A stretch of 64,000 bases of DNA from an uncultured Sphingomonas sp. GTDB lineage: Bacteria; Pseudomonadota; Alphaproteobacteria; Sphingomonadales; Sphingomonadaceae. Position 1 is the first letter of the stretch, and every line of letters begins with the position of its first letter. Positions 44,123-52,794 of this stretch are shown one piece after another. The position numbers and the translations under genes were made by a program. Where the stretch lies: contig CAJYIX010000017.1 in NCBI GenBank assembly GCA_913775315.1, positions 62,001 through 126,000 of the forward strand, read 5' to 3'. A model generated the notes under the pieces. It saw nothing but the letters and a program-made list of their open reading frames with translations, searched no databases and was not told the origin of the DNA.

Positions 44123-45799
44123 TCAGATCGCGCCGGCCTGCATCTGCTTGACGGCGTGATCGGCGGCGCGCGCGGTCATCGCCATGAAGGTGAGCGAGGG
44201 GTTCACGCACGACACCGACGCCATCATCGCGCCGTCGGTGACGAACAGGTTGGCCGCATCGTGCGCCTGGTTGAAGCCGTTGAGCACCGAGGTCCTGGGA
44301 TCGCGGCCCATCCGTGCGCCGCCCATCTCGTGGATCGCCTCACCCGGGATGTGCGTGCCGCGATTGCTGGTGACGTTGGTCAGGCCCGCCTGGCGGAGCA
44401 TCCGCTCGCCCTCGGCCTGCGCGTCGTCCATCATCTTGAGCTCATTGTCGCGGAAGGTGACGTCGAAGCGCAGGAGCGGCATGCCGCGCGCGTCCTTCTT
44501 GTCGAAGTTCAGCATGACGCGGTTGTCCTCGTACGGCAGGCATTCGCCGAACGCGCTCATGTTGAAGCGCCAGCCGCCATATTGCCGCATGCCATGCTTC
44601 ATCGACGCGCCGAAGCCCTCGGGCGCGGGCTGTCGCCGGCTGGCCCCGCCCTGATAGCCATAGCCGCGCTTGAACGGCAGTTCCTCGGCCGTGAGGTTGC
44701 GGAAGCGAGGGACATAGACGCCGCCCGGCCGCCGGCCATATTCGACGAACTCGGTCATACCCGGCACGTCGCCGCCGATATTGACCTTAAAGATATGGTC
44801 CATCACCGCGCTGCCGAGCGCGCCGTTCGAGTGGAAATGGCTGCGCTCGCTCCCCTCCGGCCGCGAGTTGAGGAGGACGTGGAGCGATCCCATGGCGGAG
44901 GCGCACAGGAACACCATGCGCGCCGGCACGACCTCCACCGCGCCGGTATTGGCATTGACGAGGCGGACGCCCGTCACCCGCTTCTTCGCGGCATCGTATT
45001 CGACGTTGGTCGCCCAGGTATCGGGGCGCAGCGTCAGTCGCCCGGTCGCGCGCGCGGCGGGCAGCGTCACCGCCTGCGTCGAGAAATAGGCGCCGAAGCT
45101 GCACCCGCGGTCGCACTGCGCCCGCTTCTGGCAGCGGGTGCGGTTCTGATCGGGCTTGTCCTCGGTGATGTTGGACAGGCGCGCGTTGATGAGCTTGCGC
45201 CCCGGAAACTCGGTTTCCAGCCGCGTCTTCAGCCACTTCTCCGCGACGTTCATCGGGAAGGGGGGCATGAATTCGCTGTCGGGCAGATAGTCGAGATTCT
45301 CGCGCCCGCCCGACACGCCGATATATTTCTCGACATAGCTGTACCACGGCGCGACGTCGTCATAGCGGATCGGCCAGTCGGTCCCGATTCCTTCGCGCTG
45401 GTTCGCCTCGAAATCGTTCGGTCCCCAGCGAAAGCTCCAGCGGCCCCAGGTCAGCGACTTGCCGCCGACCACGCCGCCGCGCACCCAGTGGAACGGATTG
45501 GGCGCGTCGAAATCGTAGGGGTTCAGCCGGTCGTTGGTGAAGAAGGGCTGGTTCGCGGGCTGCACCCAGAAATTGAGGCCCTTGTAATCACTCTTGGTGA
45601 AGGCCGCGGGCATCCGGTTGCGCGCCGGGATTTCGAAGGCGGGCTTGCCGTCATAGGGATAATCCTCCCCATGCTCGACCATCCGGCCACGATCGACCAT
45701 CAAGACGCGCAGGCCCTTTTCGGTCAGTTCCTTGGCGGCCCAGCCGCCGCTGACGCCCGAGCCGATGACGATTGCGTCGAAGCGATCCGTTGCTGCCAT
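44123..45799 (-). CDS. GMC-family FAD sugar dehydrogenase, large subunit 1
   Basis: 558 aa. N-terminal FAD fold IVIGSGVSGGWAAKELTEKG, GGVVGGKSLTWGRWSFRW, a Cys cluster RCQKRAQCDRGCSFGAYFST that resembles the Fe-S-binding Cys of bacterial FAD-dependent glucose dehydrogenases, and a C-terminal block GGARMGRDPRTSVLNGFN with NPSLTFMAMT. No signal peptide of its own; such large subunits ride out through the Tat pathway with the partner subunit encoded just upstream. Expected to oxidise a sugar or glycoside hydroxyl (C1 or C3) and pass electrons to a cytochrome. Confidence 0.87.
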   Translation of the reverse strand: MAATDRFDAIVIGSGVSGGWAAKELTEKGLRVLMVDRGRMVEHGEDYPYDGKPAFEIPARNRMPAAFTKSDYKGLNFWVQPANQPFFTNDRLNPYDFDAPNPFHWVRGGVVGGKSLTWGRWSFRWGPNDFEANQREGIGTDWPIRYDDVAPWYSYVEKYIGVSGGRENLDYLPDSEFMPPFPMNVAEKWLKTRLETEFPGRKLINARLSNITEDKPDQNRTRCQKRAQCDRGCSFGAYFSTQAVTLPAARATGRLTLRPDTWATNVEYDAAKKRVTGVRLVNANTGAVEVVPARMVFLCASAMGSLHVLLNSRPEGSERSHFHSNGALGSAVMDHIFKVNIGGDVPGMTEFVEYGRRPGGVYVPRFRNLTAEELPFKRGYGYQGGASRRQPAPEGFGASMKHGMRQYGGWRFNMSAFGECLPYEDNRVMLNFDKKDARGMPLLRFDVTFRDNELKMMDDAQAEGERMLRQAGLTNVTSNRGTHIPGEAIHEMGGARMGRDPRTSVLNGFNQAHDAANLFVTDGAMMASVSCVNPSLTFMAMTARAADHAVKQMQAGAI

Positions 45800-45846
45800 G
45801 ATGTCTGCCTGTCGAATTCGGAAAGGAAACGCGCGGGGAGGCCGCG

Positions 45847-46449
45847 TCAGGACGAGAAGATGCGGTCGATCTTCGATGCGGGATAGGCGCCGTCATAGTC
45901 GCCCGGGACGGGCAGATAGGTCCGCTCCTGCATGATCCCGACCTCGGACGTGAAATAGCCGGTCAGCACCAGCTGGCGGAACGCCTCGAAAAACTTCGCA
46001 CCCCCGGGGATCGCGTCGTTCATTGCCAGCGTCAGCAGCGCATCCTGTTGCGCGCCCGACGCCTTCAGCGCTGGCTTCTTGAAGTCGGCCCTGCTGCGCG
46101 CGTCGATCGCGGCAAGGCCGCCGAGGATCAGGTCGCGGTCGTCGTTGACCGCCCAGTCGCCCATCATGTGCTCGATGTATTCGGGCACGCTGGCGGCGAT
46201 CGCGCCCGGCGTGTCGGTGGTCGGCATGATCCGCTCGCTGAGCGCCGCGACCAGCGCGCGCTGGGCGGGCGTGAAGACGACCGCGGGCTTGCCGGTGTTG
46301 ATCTTCGGGATCGGCTCGTACCCCGCCGCGCGCGCCAGCGGCGCAAACAGGGCCACCCCGAACACGCCGGCGATGCCAGCGAGCGCGGTGCGCCGATCGA
46401 GCGAGAAGCCCGCATTCGATCCCGCCGCCATCGTGCCGCCCTGATCCAT
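45847..46449 (-). CDS. Gluconate 2-dehydrogenase subunit 3-family protein 1
   Basis: 200 aa. A Tat-type signal (SLDRRTALAGIAGVFGVALF, residues about 16-35) is followed by the subunit-3 domain: PAQRALVAALSERIMPTTDTPGA, VPEYIEHMMGDWAV, a helical middle, and FFEAFRQLVLTGYFTSEVG with YDGAYPASKI at the end. Partner subunits of this type are needed for folding and export of GMC dehydrogenases such as LacC/LacA-type glucoside 3-dehydrogenases. ATG 46449 has GAGAGG upstream. It precedes the GMC gene by 47 bases. Confidence 0.85.
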   Translation of the reverse strand: MDQGGTMAAGSNAGFSLDRRTALAGIAGVFGVALFAPLARAAGYEPIPKINTGKPAVVFTPAQRALVAALSERIMPTTDTPGAIAASVPEYIEHMMGDWAVNDDRDLILGGLAAIDARSRADFKKPALKASGAQQDALLTLAMNDAIPGGAKFFEAFRQLVLTGYFTSEVGIMQERTYLPVPGDYDGAYPASKIDRIFSS

Positions 46450-46474
46450 CCTGCCCCTCTCCCAAGGTATTACA

Positions 46475-46501
46475 CCGATCCTATAGGATCTCGGAAGAAC
46501 T
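46475..46501 (-). promoter_or_regulatory. Palindrome-containing control region of GMC operon 1
   Basis: A perfect 14-bp palindrome GATCCTATAGGATC (46477-46490) lies 28 bases before the partner-subunit ATG. The surrounding minus-strand sequence, CTTCC-N4-T-N2-TATA and then CGG, is shared with the region before GMC operon 2 (59902-59929). A regulator site or shared promoter element is likely. Confidence 0.4.
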
Positions 46502-46599
46502 GTCGACCGTCTGTTTCACCTCTTTGGGCGGAGCCGGATGGCGCGGCGGATGTTCATGGCCTAGAGTGGCCGGCGCGGCAGACCCCTGCCCGTCACCGA

Positions 46600-47532
46600 A
46601 TGGAAGCGGGTCGAACCGAATTGCAGCATTCCGACAACCCAGTCCCCACCCACGCGGTCCTGATCGTCAACGCTCATTCGCGGAAGGGCGAGGCGCTGTG
46701 CGGCGAGGCGAAGGAACGGCTCGAGGCGGCGGGGATCACGCTCATCGGCTCGCACGCGGTCAAGGATCCGGCCGACCTCGACGGCATTGTCGCCGGGGCG
46801 GTCCGCGACGGCGCGCCGATGGTGATCGTTGGTGGCGGCGACGGGTCGCTCGCAAGGCTGGTCCGACATGTCGCGGGAACCGATTGCGTGTTCGCCGTCC
46901 TGCCGCTGGGCACCGCCAACAGCTTCGCGCGCACGCTCGGCCTGCCGCTCGACCTGGCTGGCGCGGTCCGGATGATCGCGACGGGGCGGCGGCGGCGCAT
47001 CGACCTCGGCCGGATCGGCGAGCATTATTTCGTCAACGCCGCCGCCCTCGGCCTGTCGCCGATGATCGGCGATACCGTGCCGCACAAGCTGAAGCGCTAT
47101 CTGGGCCGCGTCGGCTATCTCGGCTGGGCGATCTGGTGCCTGACCCGCTTTCGCCCCTTTCGCCTGACGGTCGAGGATGCGACGGGCGAGCATCGCACGT
47201 GGGCCAGCGAAGTGCGCATCTTCAACGGGCGTTACCACGGCGGCGTCGAGCTGATCGAGACGACCGACGTCGACAGCGGCGACCTCGTCATCCAGGCGGT
47301 GACGGGACGCAGCCTCCTTCGCCTCGCCTTCGACTGGTATGCCAAGGTGGTGCGGCTGAAGTCGCGCAGTGCCAACACCGTCGAGTTTCGCGGCAAGGCC
47401 CTCGGCCTGCGCACGCGCCCGCGCCAGAAGATCTCGATCGACGGCGAATGCCTGGCGAAGACCCCGGTGACGGTGCGCGTCGCTCAGGGCGCGGTCGAGG
47501 TCGTCGTCCCCTCCGCACCCTCGATCGCCTGA
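46600..47532 (+). CDS. Diacylglycerol/lipid kinase family protein
   Basis: 310 aa. The DAGK catalytic domain shows AVLIVNAHSRKGEA, the nucleotide loop MVIVGGGDGSLARLV (GGDGS/T motif), FAVLPLGTANSFARTLG and a C-terminal domain with FNGRYHGGVELIETTDVDSGDL. This is the YegS/BmrU-like group that phosphorylates diacylglycerol or related lipids. ATG 46600 has no clear ribosome site; TTG 46621 is an alternative. Its 3' end overlaps the convergent PAP2 gene by 49 bases. Confidence 0.88.
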   Translation: MEAGRTELQHSDNPVPTHAVLIVNAHSRKGEALCGEAKERLEAAGITLIGSHAVKDPADLDGIVAGAVRDGAPMVIVGGGDGSLARLVRHVAGTDCVFAVLPLGTANSFARTLGLPLDLAGAVRMIATGRRRRIDLGRIGEHYFVNAAALGLSPMIGDTVPHKLKRYLGRVGYLGWAIWCLTRFRPFRLTVEDATGEHRTWASEVRIFNGRYHGGVELIETTDVDSGDLVIQAVTGRSLLRLAFDWYAKVVRLKSRSANTVEFRGKALGLRTRPRQKISIDGECLAKTPVTVRVAQGAVEVVVPSAPSIA

Positions 47533-48215
47533 CGCCGCTGCAGGATCGCGGCGACCCACGACGCCGCGACCGCCCAGGCGATGCCGATCGCCCAGCCCGC
47601 CAGCACGTCGGTCGGGAAATGCACGCCGAGGAACACGCGCGAAAAGCCGATCGACAGCGTGAGGAGCAGTGCCGCGGTGATGAGGAACACGCGCACCCGC
47701 CGGTCTGGCTCGGCACTGGCGAGCAGCGCCACGCCGGTCAGATAGACCATCGCCGAGTTCATCGCATGGCCGCTCGGGAAGCTTGCCGAGCTCACCTCGA
47801 CCAGATGCGGGACGATGTCGGGCCGCGCACGGGCGAAGACGACCTTGAGCAGCGCGGTGAGGACGGCCCCGCTGCCGATCGATCCGGCGACGAACGCCGC
47901 CAGCGCCAGCTTGCGCCGCGCGGCGAGATAGCCGGTCACGAAGATCGTCACCAGCGTCAGCACCGTGCCCCCGCCGAGCGCCGTGAGATCGAGCATCGCC
48001 TGCCCGAACCAGCGCGGGCCGATCGACACGCCGGGATCGGCGACCTGGCGAAGCAGGAGCAGCAGCCAGCGGTCGATGGCCAGCGGATGCCCCTCCATCA
48101 CCTCCGACGCGACATAGGCGAAGCCGGCCAGCCCCGCGGTGACGAGCAGCAGCGTGACGAGGATCCGCGTATCGGGGCGACGCGCCCAGGTCCGGTCGAT
48201 GAATGGTCGGTGCAA
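47484..48215 (-). CDS. PAP2-family phosphatase
   Basis: 243 aa from TTG 48215 (GGGAAA upstream); this keeps the first membrane helix, which an ATG at 48098 would lose. Six membrane segments. The acid phosphatase signature is complete: KVVFARARPD (motif 1), SFPSGHAMNS (motif 2) and SRVFLGVHFPTD (motif 3). Such enzymes dephosphorylate phosphatidate, undecaprenyl pyrophosphate or lipid A at the periplasmic face. The gene overlaps the lipid kinase gene tail to tail. Confidence 0.85.
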   Translation of the reverse strand: MHRPFIDRTWARRPDTRILVTLLLVTAGLAGFAYVASEVMEGHPLAIDRWLLLLLRQVADPGVSIGPRWFGQAMLDLTALGGGTVLTLVTIFVTGYLAARRKLALAAFVAGSIGSGAVLTALLKVVFARARPDIVPHLVEVSSASFPSGHAMNSAMVYLTGVALLASAEPDRRVRVFLITAALLLTLSIGFSRVFLGVHFPTDVLAGWAIGIAWAVAASWVAAILQRRQAIEGAEGTTTSTAP

Positions 48216-48277
48216 GGCGGTTTCCCGATCGGTGACCGGCCGATAACGCAGGCCCGCGCCGGTGGCTCCGCGCGTCG

Positions 48278-50605
48278 CTATCCGACCGAGCGCAGGCGCA
48301 TCGCCGGCAAGACCGGATGCTCGGCGGGCATCCCGAACAGATAGCCCTGCGCCTGCGGGCACCCCTCCTCGGTCACCATGCGGCGCTGGGCGTCGGTCTC
48401 CACCCCCTCGGCCACGACGGGCAGGTTGAGGCTGCGCCCCAGGCCGACGATCGCGCGGATGATTGACCGCGCGGCCTGGTCGTCCTCGACCGAGGAGACG
48501 AAGCTCTTGTCGATCTTGATCTTGTCGAACGGAAACGCTTGAAGGTTGTTGAGCGACGAATAGCCCGTGCCGAAATCGTCCATCGCGATCCGCACGCCCA
48601 GCGCCTTGATCGCGTGCAGCACGGCAAGTGTCGTCTCGCGATTGCGCAGCAGGGCGGTCTCGGTGATCTCCAGCTCCAGCCGCTCGGGCGCCAGCCCGCT
48701 TTCGGCCAGCGCATCGGCGACGATGGCGGGCAGATTGGGCAACAGGAGCTGCACGGGCGACACATTGACCGCGACGCCCACATCGCCCGCCCAGCCCGCC
48801 GCGGTCCGACAGGCGCGGCGCAGCACCCACTCGCCGATCGGCACGATCGCGCCCGTTTCCTCGGCGATCGGAATGAAGACGTCGGGCGCGATACGCCCGC
48901 GCGCCGGATGATCCCAGCGCAGCAGCGCCTCGTACCCGACCACCTGCCCGCGCGCGGTCGAGACGAGCGGCTGGAAGACGAGGTGAAGCTGGTCCGCGGC
49001 GATCGCCTGGCGCAGCTCGTGCTCGAGCTCGCGGCGCTCGCGCGCCAGATGGTCCATCTGGGTGTCGAAGAAGCGGAACTGCCCGCGGCCGCTCTGCTTG
49101 GCCCGATAAAGCGCGATGTCGGCATTGAGGCGCAGGCCCTCGGCATCCGCGCCGTCGCGCGGGAAGATGGCGATACCGATACTGACCCCCACCGCCATCG
49201 GATCGCGTGCGGTGTCCATTTCGGCGGCGAAGGCGGTGAGGATGCGCTGCGCCAGCTGCTGCGCGCTGTCGGCGGCGTCGGCATGGTCGGCGAGGATGAC
49301 GAACTCGTCCCCGCCGATCCGCGCGACCAAGTCACCGGCGCGCACCGTCTCGCGCAGGATGCGCGTCACCTTGCACAGCACCTCGTCCCCCGCGGCATGG
49401 CCGAAGATGTCGTTGACCGCCTTGAACCGGTCGAGGTCGAGCGCGAGCAGCGCGAACGGCCGGGTCAGGTCGCGAAGCTGCGCTTCCAGCACCTGGGTGA
49501 AGTGTGCGCGATTGGGCAACTGGGTGAGCGGGTCGTGGGTGGCGAGGTGCTGGATGCGCCGTTCGAACCGCTTGCGCTCGGTCAGGTCGCGGACCGCCAG
49601 CACCCGGCACGGACGACCGCGATACTCGATCGAGTGGGTGGCGATCTCGAGCCACTGGTCCTCCTGCACCGCGTCGAATGCGCGCGCCTCGACCGGCCCC
49701 TCGTCGAACCCGGTGAGCGGGGCGCCGCTGCCGTCGACGAACAGCGCCTCCGGCCGGGTGCCGATCAGGCTGCGGCTCTCAATGCCGAGAATGTCGGCGA
49801 GCCGCGCATTGACCTCGACGATGCGGCCGTCGCGGCCGACGATCGCCAGCCCCTCGAGCGTCGCCTCGGTCAGGCCCTTGAGGTCGGTGAGCAGCCGATC
49901 GAGAAACGCCCCCGCCAGCACCAGCAGGATCAGCCCGATCGTCACCGCCATGACCGCGGCGACGACCCAGATCGGATCGCCGTCGGCAACGGTCGCAAGC
50001 GCGGGGTCGAGGATCAGCGTGGTCGCGTCGATCGCGGTGAAATGGAGGATGACGACCGCCAGCACGGACAGTGCGGCGGGCACGACGATCCCGGCGGTCC
50101 TTCCGAGATCGCGCGTGCCGAACGCCGCCGCGAACAGACCCGCGACCAGACCGCCGGCGATCAGCACGGGCACCGGCGCGACGCCAAGATGCACCACCCC
50201 CTCCAAAGCGGTCATGCCGATGAAGTGCATCGTCCCGACGCCGAGCGCGGCGATGCCGCCGGCTGCGAGGTTGCGCCATGCCCGCGGCTGCTTGCCGGCT
50301 ACGTGCAGCGCCGCCCAGAAGCAGCAGACCGCCGCGGCCGCCGACAGGATCGTGAGCGCCATGCCGAATCGCAGCGGGATCGGCGTGCGGTAGGCGAGCA
50401 TCGCGACGAAATGGGTGGCCCAGATGCCGATCCCCGCCGACAGCGCCGCCACCGCCAGCCATTGCCGCCGCCGCGCGTCGACGCAATCGCCCGCTCGGCG
50501 CAGCAAGAGGAACAGGGCGAGGCTGCCGATGATCCACACCAGCGCGGCGAGCGCCACCAGCGCCGGGTCGTGATCGACCGTCAGACAATTCAGGATCGCA
50601 AACAT
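48278..50605 (-). CDS. MHYT-PAS-GGDEF-EAL cyclic-di-GMP signalling protein
   Basis: 775 aa. The N-terminus has seven membrane helices with three MHYT repeats (WATHFVAML, TMHFIGMTA, ILHFTAID), thought to sense a diatomic gas or copper. A PAS domain follows (about 245-350, with LAIVGRDGRIVEVNARL), then a diguanylate cyclase domain with intact GGDEF (near 430) and a phosphodiesterase domain with intact EAL (YEALLRW, near 556) and DDFGTGYSSL. Both c-di-GMP synthesis and breakdown are possible; the net direction is unknown. ATG 50620 is an alternative start. Confidence 0.93.
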   Translation of the reverse strand: MFAILNCLTVDHDPALVALAALVWIIGSLALFLLLRRAGDCVDARRRQWLAVAALSAGIGIWATHFVAMLAYRTPIPLRFGMALTILSAAAAVCCFWAALHVAGKQPRAWRNLAAGGIAALGVGTMHFIGMTALEGVVHLGVAPVPVLIAGGLVAGLFAAAFGTRDLGRTAGIVVPAALSVLAVVILHFTAIDATTLILDPALATVADGDPIWVVAAVMAVTIGLILLVLAGAFLDRLLTDLKGLTEATLEGLAIVGRDGRIVEVNARLADILGIESRSLIGTRPEALFVDGSGAPLTGFDEGPVEARAFDAVQEDQWLEIATHSIEYRGRPCRVLAVRDLTERKRFERRIQHLATHDPLTQLPNRAHFTQVLEAQLRDLTRPFALLALDLDRFKAVNDIFGHAAGDEVLCKVTRILRETVRAGDLVARIGGDEFVILADHADAADSAQQLAQRILTAFAAEMDTARDPMAVGVSIGIAIFPRDGADAEGLRLNADIALYRAKQSGRGQFRFFDTQMDHLARERRELEHELRQAIAADQLHLVFQPLVSTARGQVVGYEALLRWDHPARGRIAPDVFIPIAEETGAIVPIGEWVLRRACRTAAGWAGDVGVAVNVSPVQLLLPNLPAIVADALAESGLAPERLELEITETALLRNRETTLAVLHAIKALGVRIAMDDFGTGYSSLNNLQAFPFDKIKIDKSFVSSVEDDQAARSIIRAIVGLGRSLNLPVVAEGVETDAQRRMVTEEGCPQAQGYLFGMPAEHPVLPAMRLRSVG

Positions 50606-50706
50606 GCACTTGGCCCCCATCACTGCCGACGGAGGGTCCGTTTTCGTCCCCAAGATTCGGTTATCGCGACTGGTAACCCGATCGAAAACGGAGCTTTCTC
50701 TTGCGG

Positions 50707-51768
50707 CTAGAGCTGGTGCCCCGTCCGGTCGCGCTTGGTCGCGAGATAGTGTTCGTTGTGCGGATTGGGCGGCAGCTTGTGCGGCACCCGCTCCGCCACC
50801 GCGATCCCTGCCGCCTCTAGCGAGGCAACCTTCTCCGGATTGTTGGTCATCAGCCGGATGCGCGTCTGGCCGAGCAGCTTGAGCATCCGTGCCGCCACGC
50901 CGAAGTCGCGCGCGTCGATCGCGAAGCCCAGGCGGGTGTTGGCATCGACAGTATCGAACCCCTGATCCTGAAGCGCATAGGCGCGAAGCTTGTTGACCAG
51001 CCCGATCCCGCGCCCCTCCTGCCGCAGGTAGAGGAGGATGCCCCAGCCATCGGCGCGCATCGCGCCGAGCGCCGCCTGCAACTGTGGTCCGCAATCGCAT
51101 TTCAGACTGCCGAGCGCGTCGCCGGTCAGGCATTCGCTGTGCAATCGGACCAGCGGCGGCGCGCCGGTGGGCTGCCCGATCAGGAGGGCAACATGCTCGC
51201 CCGCCGCCTCGGGCGTGCGAAAGGCGACGATCTCTGCATCCTCGGCCGCCGCGACGGGCAGGCGGGCGCGCGCCGCGATGGCGAGGCGGCCGGCATCCTC
51301 GTGCGCGTCGATCGCTGCGATCGGCAATGCGTCCGTCCCGGCATAGGGGCGCAAGAAGAAAGCGGGCAGGATACCGGCGATCCGCGCGAGGCGAAGCGCG
51401 GCGGCGGCGGCATCGGGCACGGCGACCGGGGCGGCGCGGAACGGTCCCTTGAACGGGGTCGCCAGATCGAACTGCGGATCGGCGAGCGCGGTCGCGGCGG
51501 CGAAGTCGAGCCATGCCGCCCGCTCGATCCGAACCGGCGCGTCAGGGACCGCGGCATCGGCCTGATTGGCGAGCTTCAGCGTCGCGGCACGCCCCGCCGA
51601 CAGCAATACGTCGGCGCGCGCGCCCGCATCGAAGTCGGCCAGCCGGTTGGCATCGCCGCTCTCGATCGACAGCACCTCGATCGCGCCGCCTTCGCCCGCC
51701 AGCGCGACGGGCCAGCCGCGGCGCAGCGCGTCGATCGCGCGCGCGGCGTCGCGCGCCGGATCGCTCAC
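50707..51768 (-). CDS. ribA: GTP cyclohydrolase II with degenerate RibB-like N-terminal half
   Basis: 353 aa from GTG 51768, overlapping the xth stop (GTGA). The C-terminal half is a full GTP cyclohydrolase II: LVRLHSECLTGDALGSLKCD with the C-x10-C-x-C zinc site, GILLYLRQEGRGIGLVNKL, DTVDANTRLGF and MTNNPEKVASLEAAGI. It opens GTP to start riboflavin synthesis. The first ~170 residues align with a RibB-like region but lack the acidic RibB active-site motif, so that half should be catalytically dead. Confidence 0.9.
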   Translation of the reverse strand: MSDPARDAARAIDALRRGWPVALAGEGGAIEVLSIESGDANRLADFDAGARADVLLSAGRAATLKLANQADAAVPDAPVRIERAAWLDFAAATALADPQFDLATPFKGPFRAAPVAVPDAAAAALRLARIAGILPAFFLRPYAGTDALPIAAIDAHEDAGRLAIAARARLPVAAAEDAEIVAFRTPEAAGEHVALLIGQPTGAPPLVRLHSECLTGDALGSLKCDCGPQLQAALGAMRADGWGILLYLRQEGRGIGLVNKLRAYALQDQGFDTVDANTRLGFAIDARDFGVAARMLKLLGQTRIRLMTNNPEKVASLEAAGIAVAERVPHKLPPNPHNEHYLATKRDRTGHQL

Positions 51769-52562
51769 AGTGCGAACTCGGTCATCAGCGGGACATGGTC
51801 GCTGGGCTTCAGCCAGCTTCGGCAATCCTCGAACACGCGGTGGCCGGTCGCGGTCGCGGCGACGTCGGCGCTCGCCCACATATGATCCAGCCGCCGGCCG
51901 CGATCCGACGCCGCCCAGTCCTTTGCCCGGTAGCTCCACCACGTGTAGAGCCGCTGCGGCGGCGGCACGAAGCAGCGGCCGAGGTCGACCCAGCCGTTCG
52001 CCGCCTGAAGACGCCCCAGCGCCTCGACCTCGATCGGCGTATGGCTGACCACGTCGAGCAATTGCTTGTGGCTCCACACGTCGCTTTCCAGCGGGGCGAT
52101 GTTGAAGTCGCCGACCAGCAGGGTGGGGATGCCCTTCAACCCCTCGGACCAGCGCGTCATCCGTTCGACGAAATCGAGCTTCTGGCCAAACTTCGGGTTC
52201 ACGTCGCGGTCGGGCACGTCGCCGCCCGCGGGGACGTAGACATTCTCCAACCGCAATCCGTTCGGCAGCCGCACGCCGACGTGCCGCGCCTCGCCGTTCG
52301 CCTGCCAATCGAAGCGATCGTCCTCGACGAGCGGCACCTTTGACAGGATCGCGACGCCGTGGTGCATCCGCTGGCCATGGATGACGATATGCTCGTATCC
52401 CAGCGCGCGTAAGGGACCGTGGGGGAAATCCTCGTCCACCACCTTCGTTTCCTGAAGACACAGGATGTCGGGTGCGGCCTCGGTCAGGAAACGGGTGACG
52501 ATGTCCATGCGGAACCGCACCGAATTGATGTTCCACGAAGCGATCTTGAGCGTGTCGGTCAT
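51765..52562 (-). CDS. xth: Exodeoxyribonuclease III
   Basis: 265 aa, exonuclease/endonuclease/phosphatase fold. Blocks seen: LKIASWNINSVRFRM, DILCLQETKV with metal Glu, NVYVPAGGD, LLVGDFNIAPLESDVW, YTWWSYR and the C-terminal SDHVPLMTEF. It cuts DNA at abasic sites and removes 3'-blocking groups in base excision repair. The ribA start overlaps its stop by 4 bases. Confidence 0.93.
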   Translation of the reverse strand: MTDTLKIASWNINSVRFRMDIVTRFLTEAAPDILCLQETKVVDEDFPHGPLRALGYEHIVIHGQRMHHGVAILSKVPLVEDDRFDWQANGEARHVGVRLPNGLRLENVYVPAGGDVPDRDVNPKFGQKLDFVERMTRWSEGLKGIPTLLVGDFNIAPLESDVWSHKQLLDVVSHTPIEVEALGRLQAANGWVDLGRCFVPPPQRLYTWWSYRAKDWAASDRGRRLDHMWASADVAATATGHRVFEDCRSWLKPSDHVPLMTEFAL

Positions 52563-52625
52563 GCGAGGCGCGATGTAGCCGCGCCGGCCCGGCTCCGCCA
52601 GCCACGGGCTTTGGCCCGGACACAG

Positions 52626-52660
52626 AAAGGCCCCCGTTCCGGGGGCATGGAACGGGGGCC
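52626..52660 (-). terminator. Terminator downstream of lolA
   Basis: A perfect 12-bp stem (GGCCCCCGTTCC / GGAACGGGGGCC, loop 8) at 52629-52660. On the minus strand it is followed by TTTCTGTG, consistent with an intrinsic terminator for lolA, 135 bases after the gene. The rest of this ~230-base gap shows no other feature. Confidence 0.7.
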
Positions 52661-52794
52661 GACCTGGCGTTCAGTCACGCAGGCTGGAGGATGGGGGCCG
52701 AAGCCCGGGCAACAGGGGGAAAATCCCGGAAAGCACCCCATCTCCGCGAGAACAGAAATAGGCTCCCCAACCTTGCGCGCGGATGAACGGATCG

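Noticed and set aside
43817-45886. Open frame of about 690 codons on the plus strand opposite the first GMC gene
   Set aside because: No recognisable domain; the GMC frame explains the sequence.
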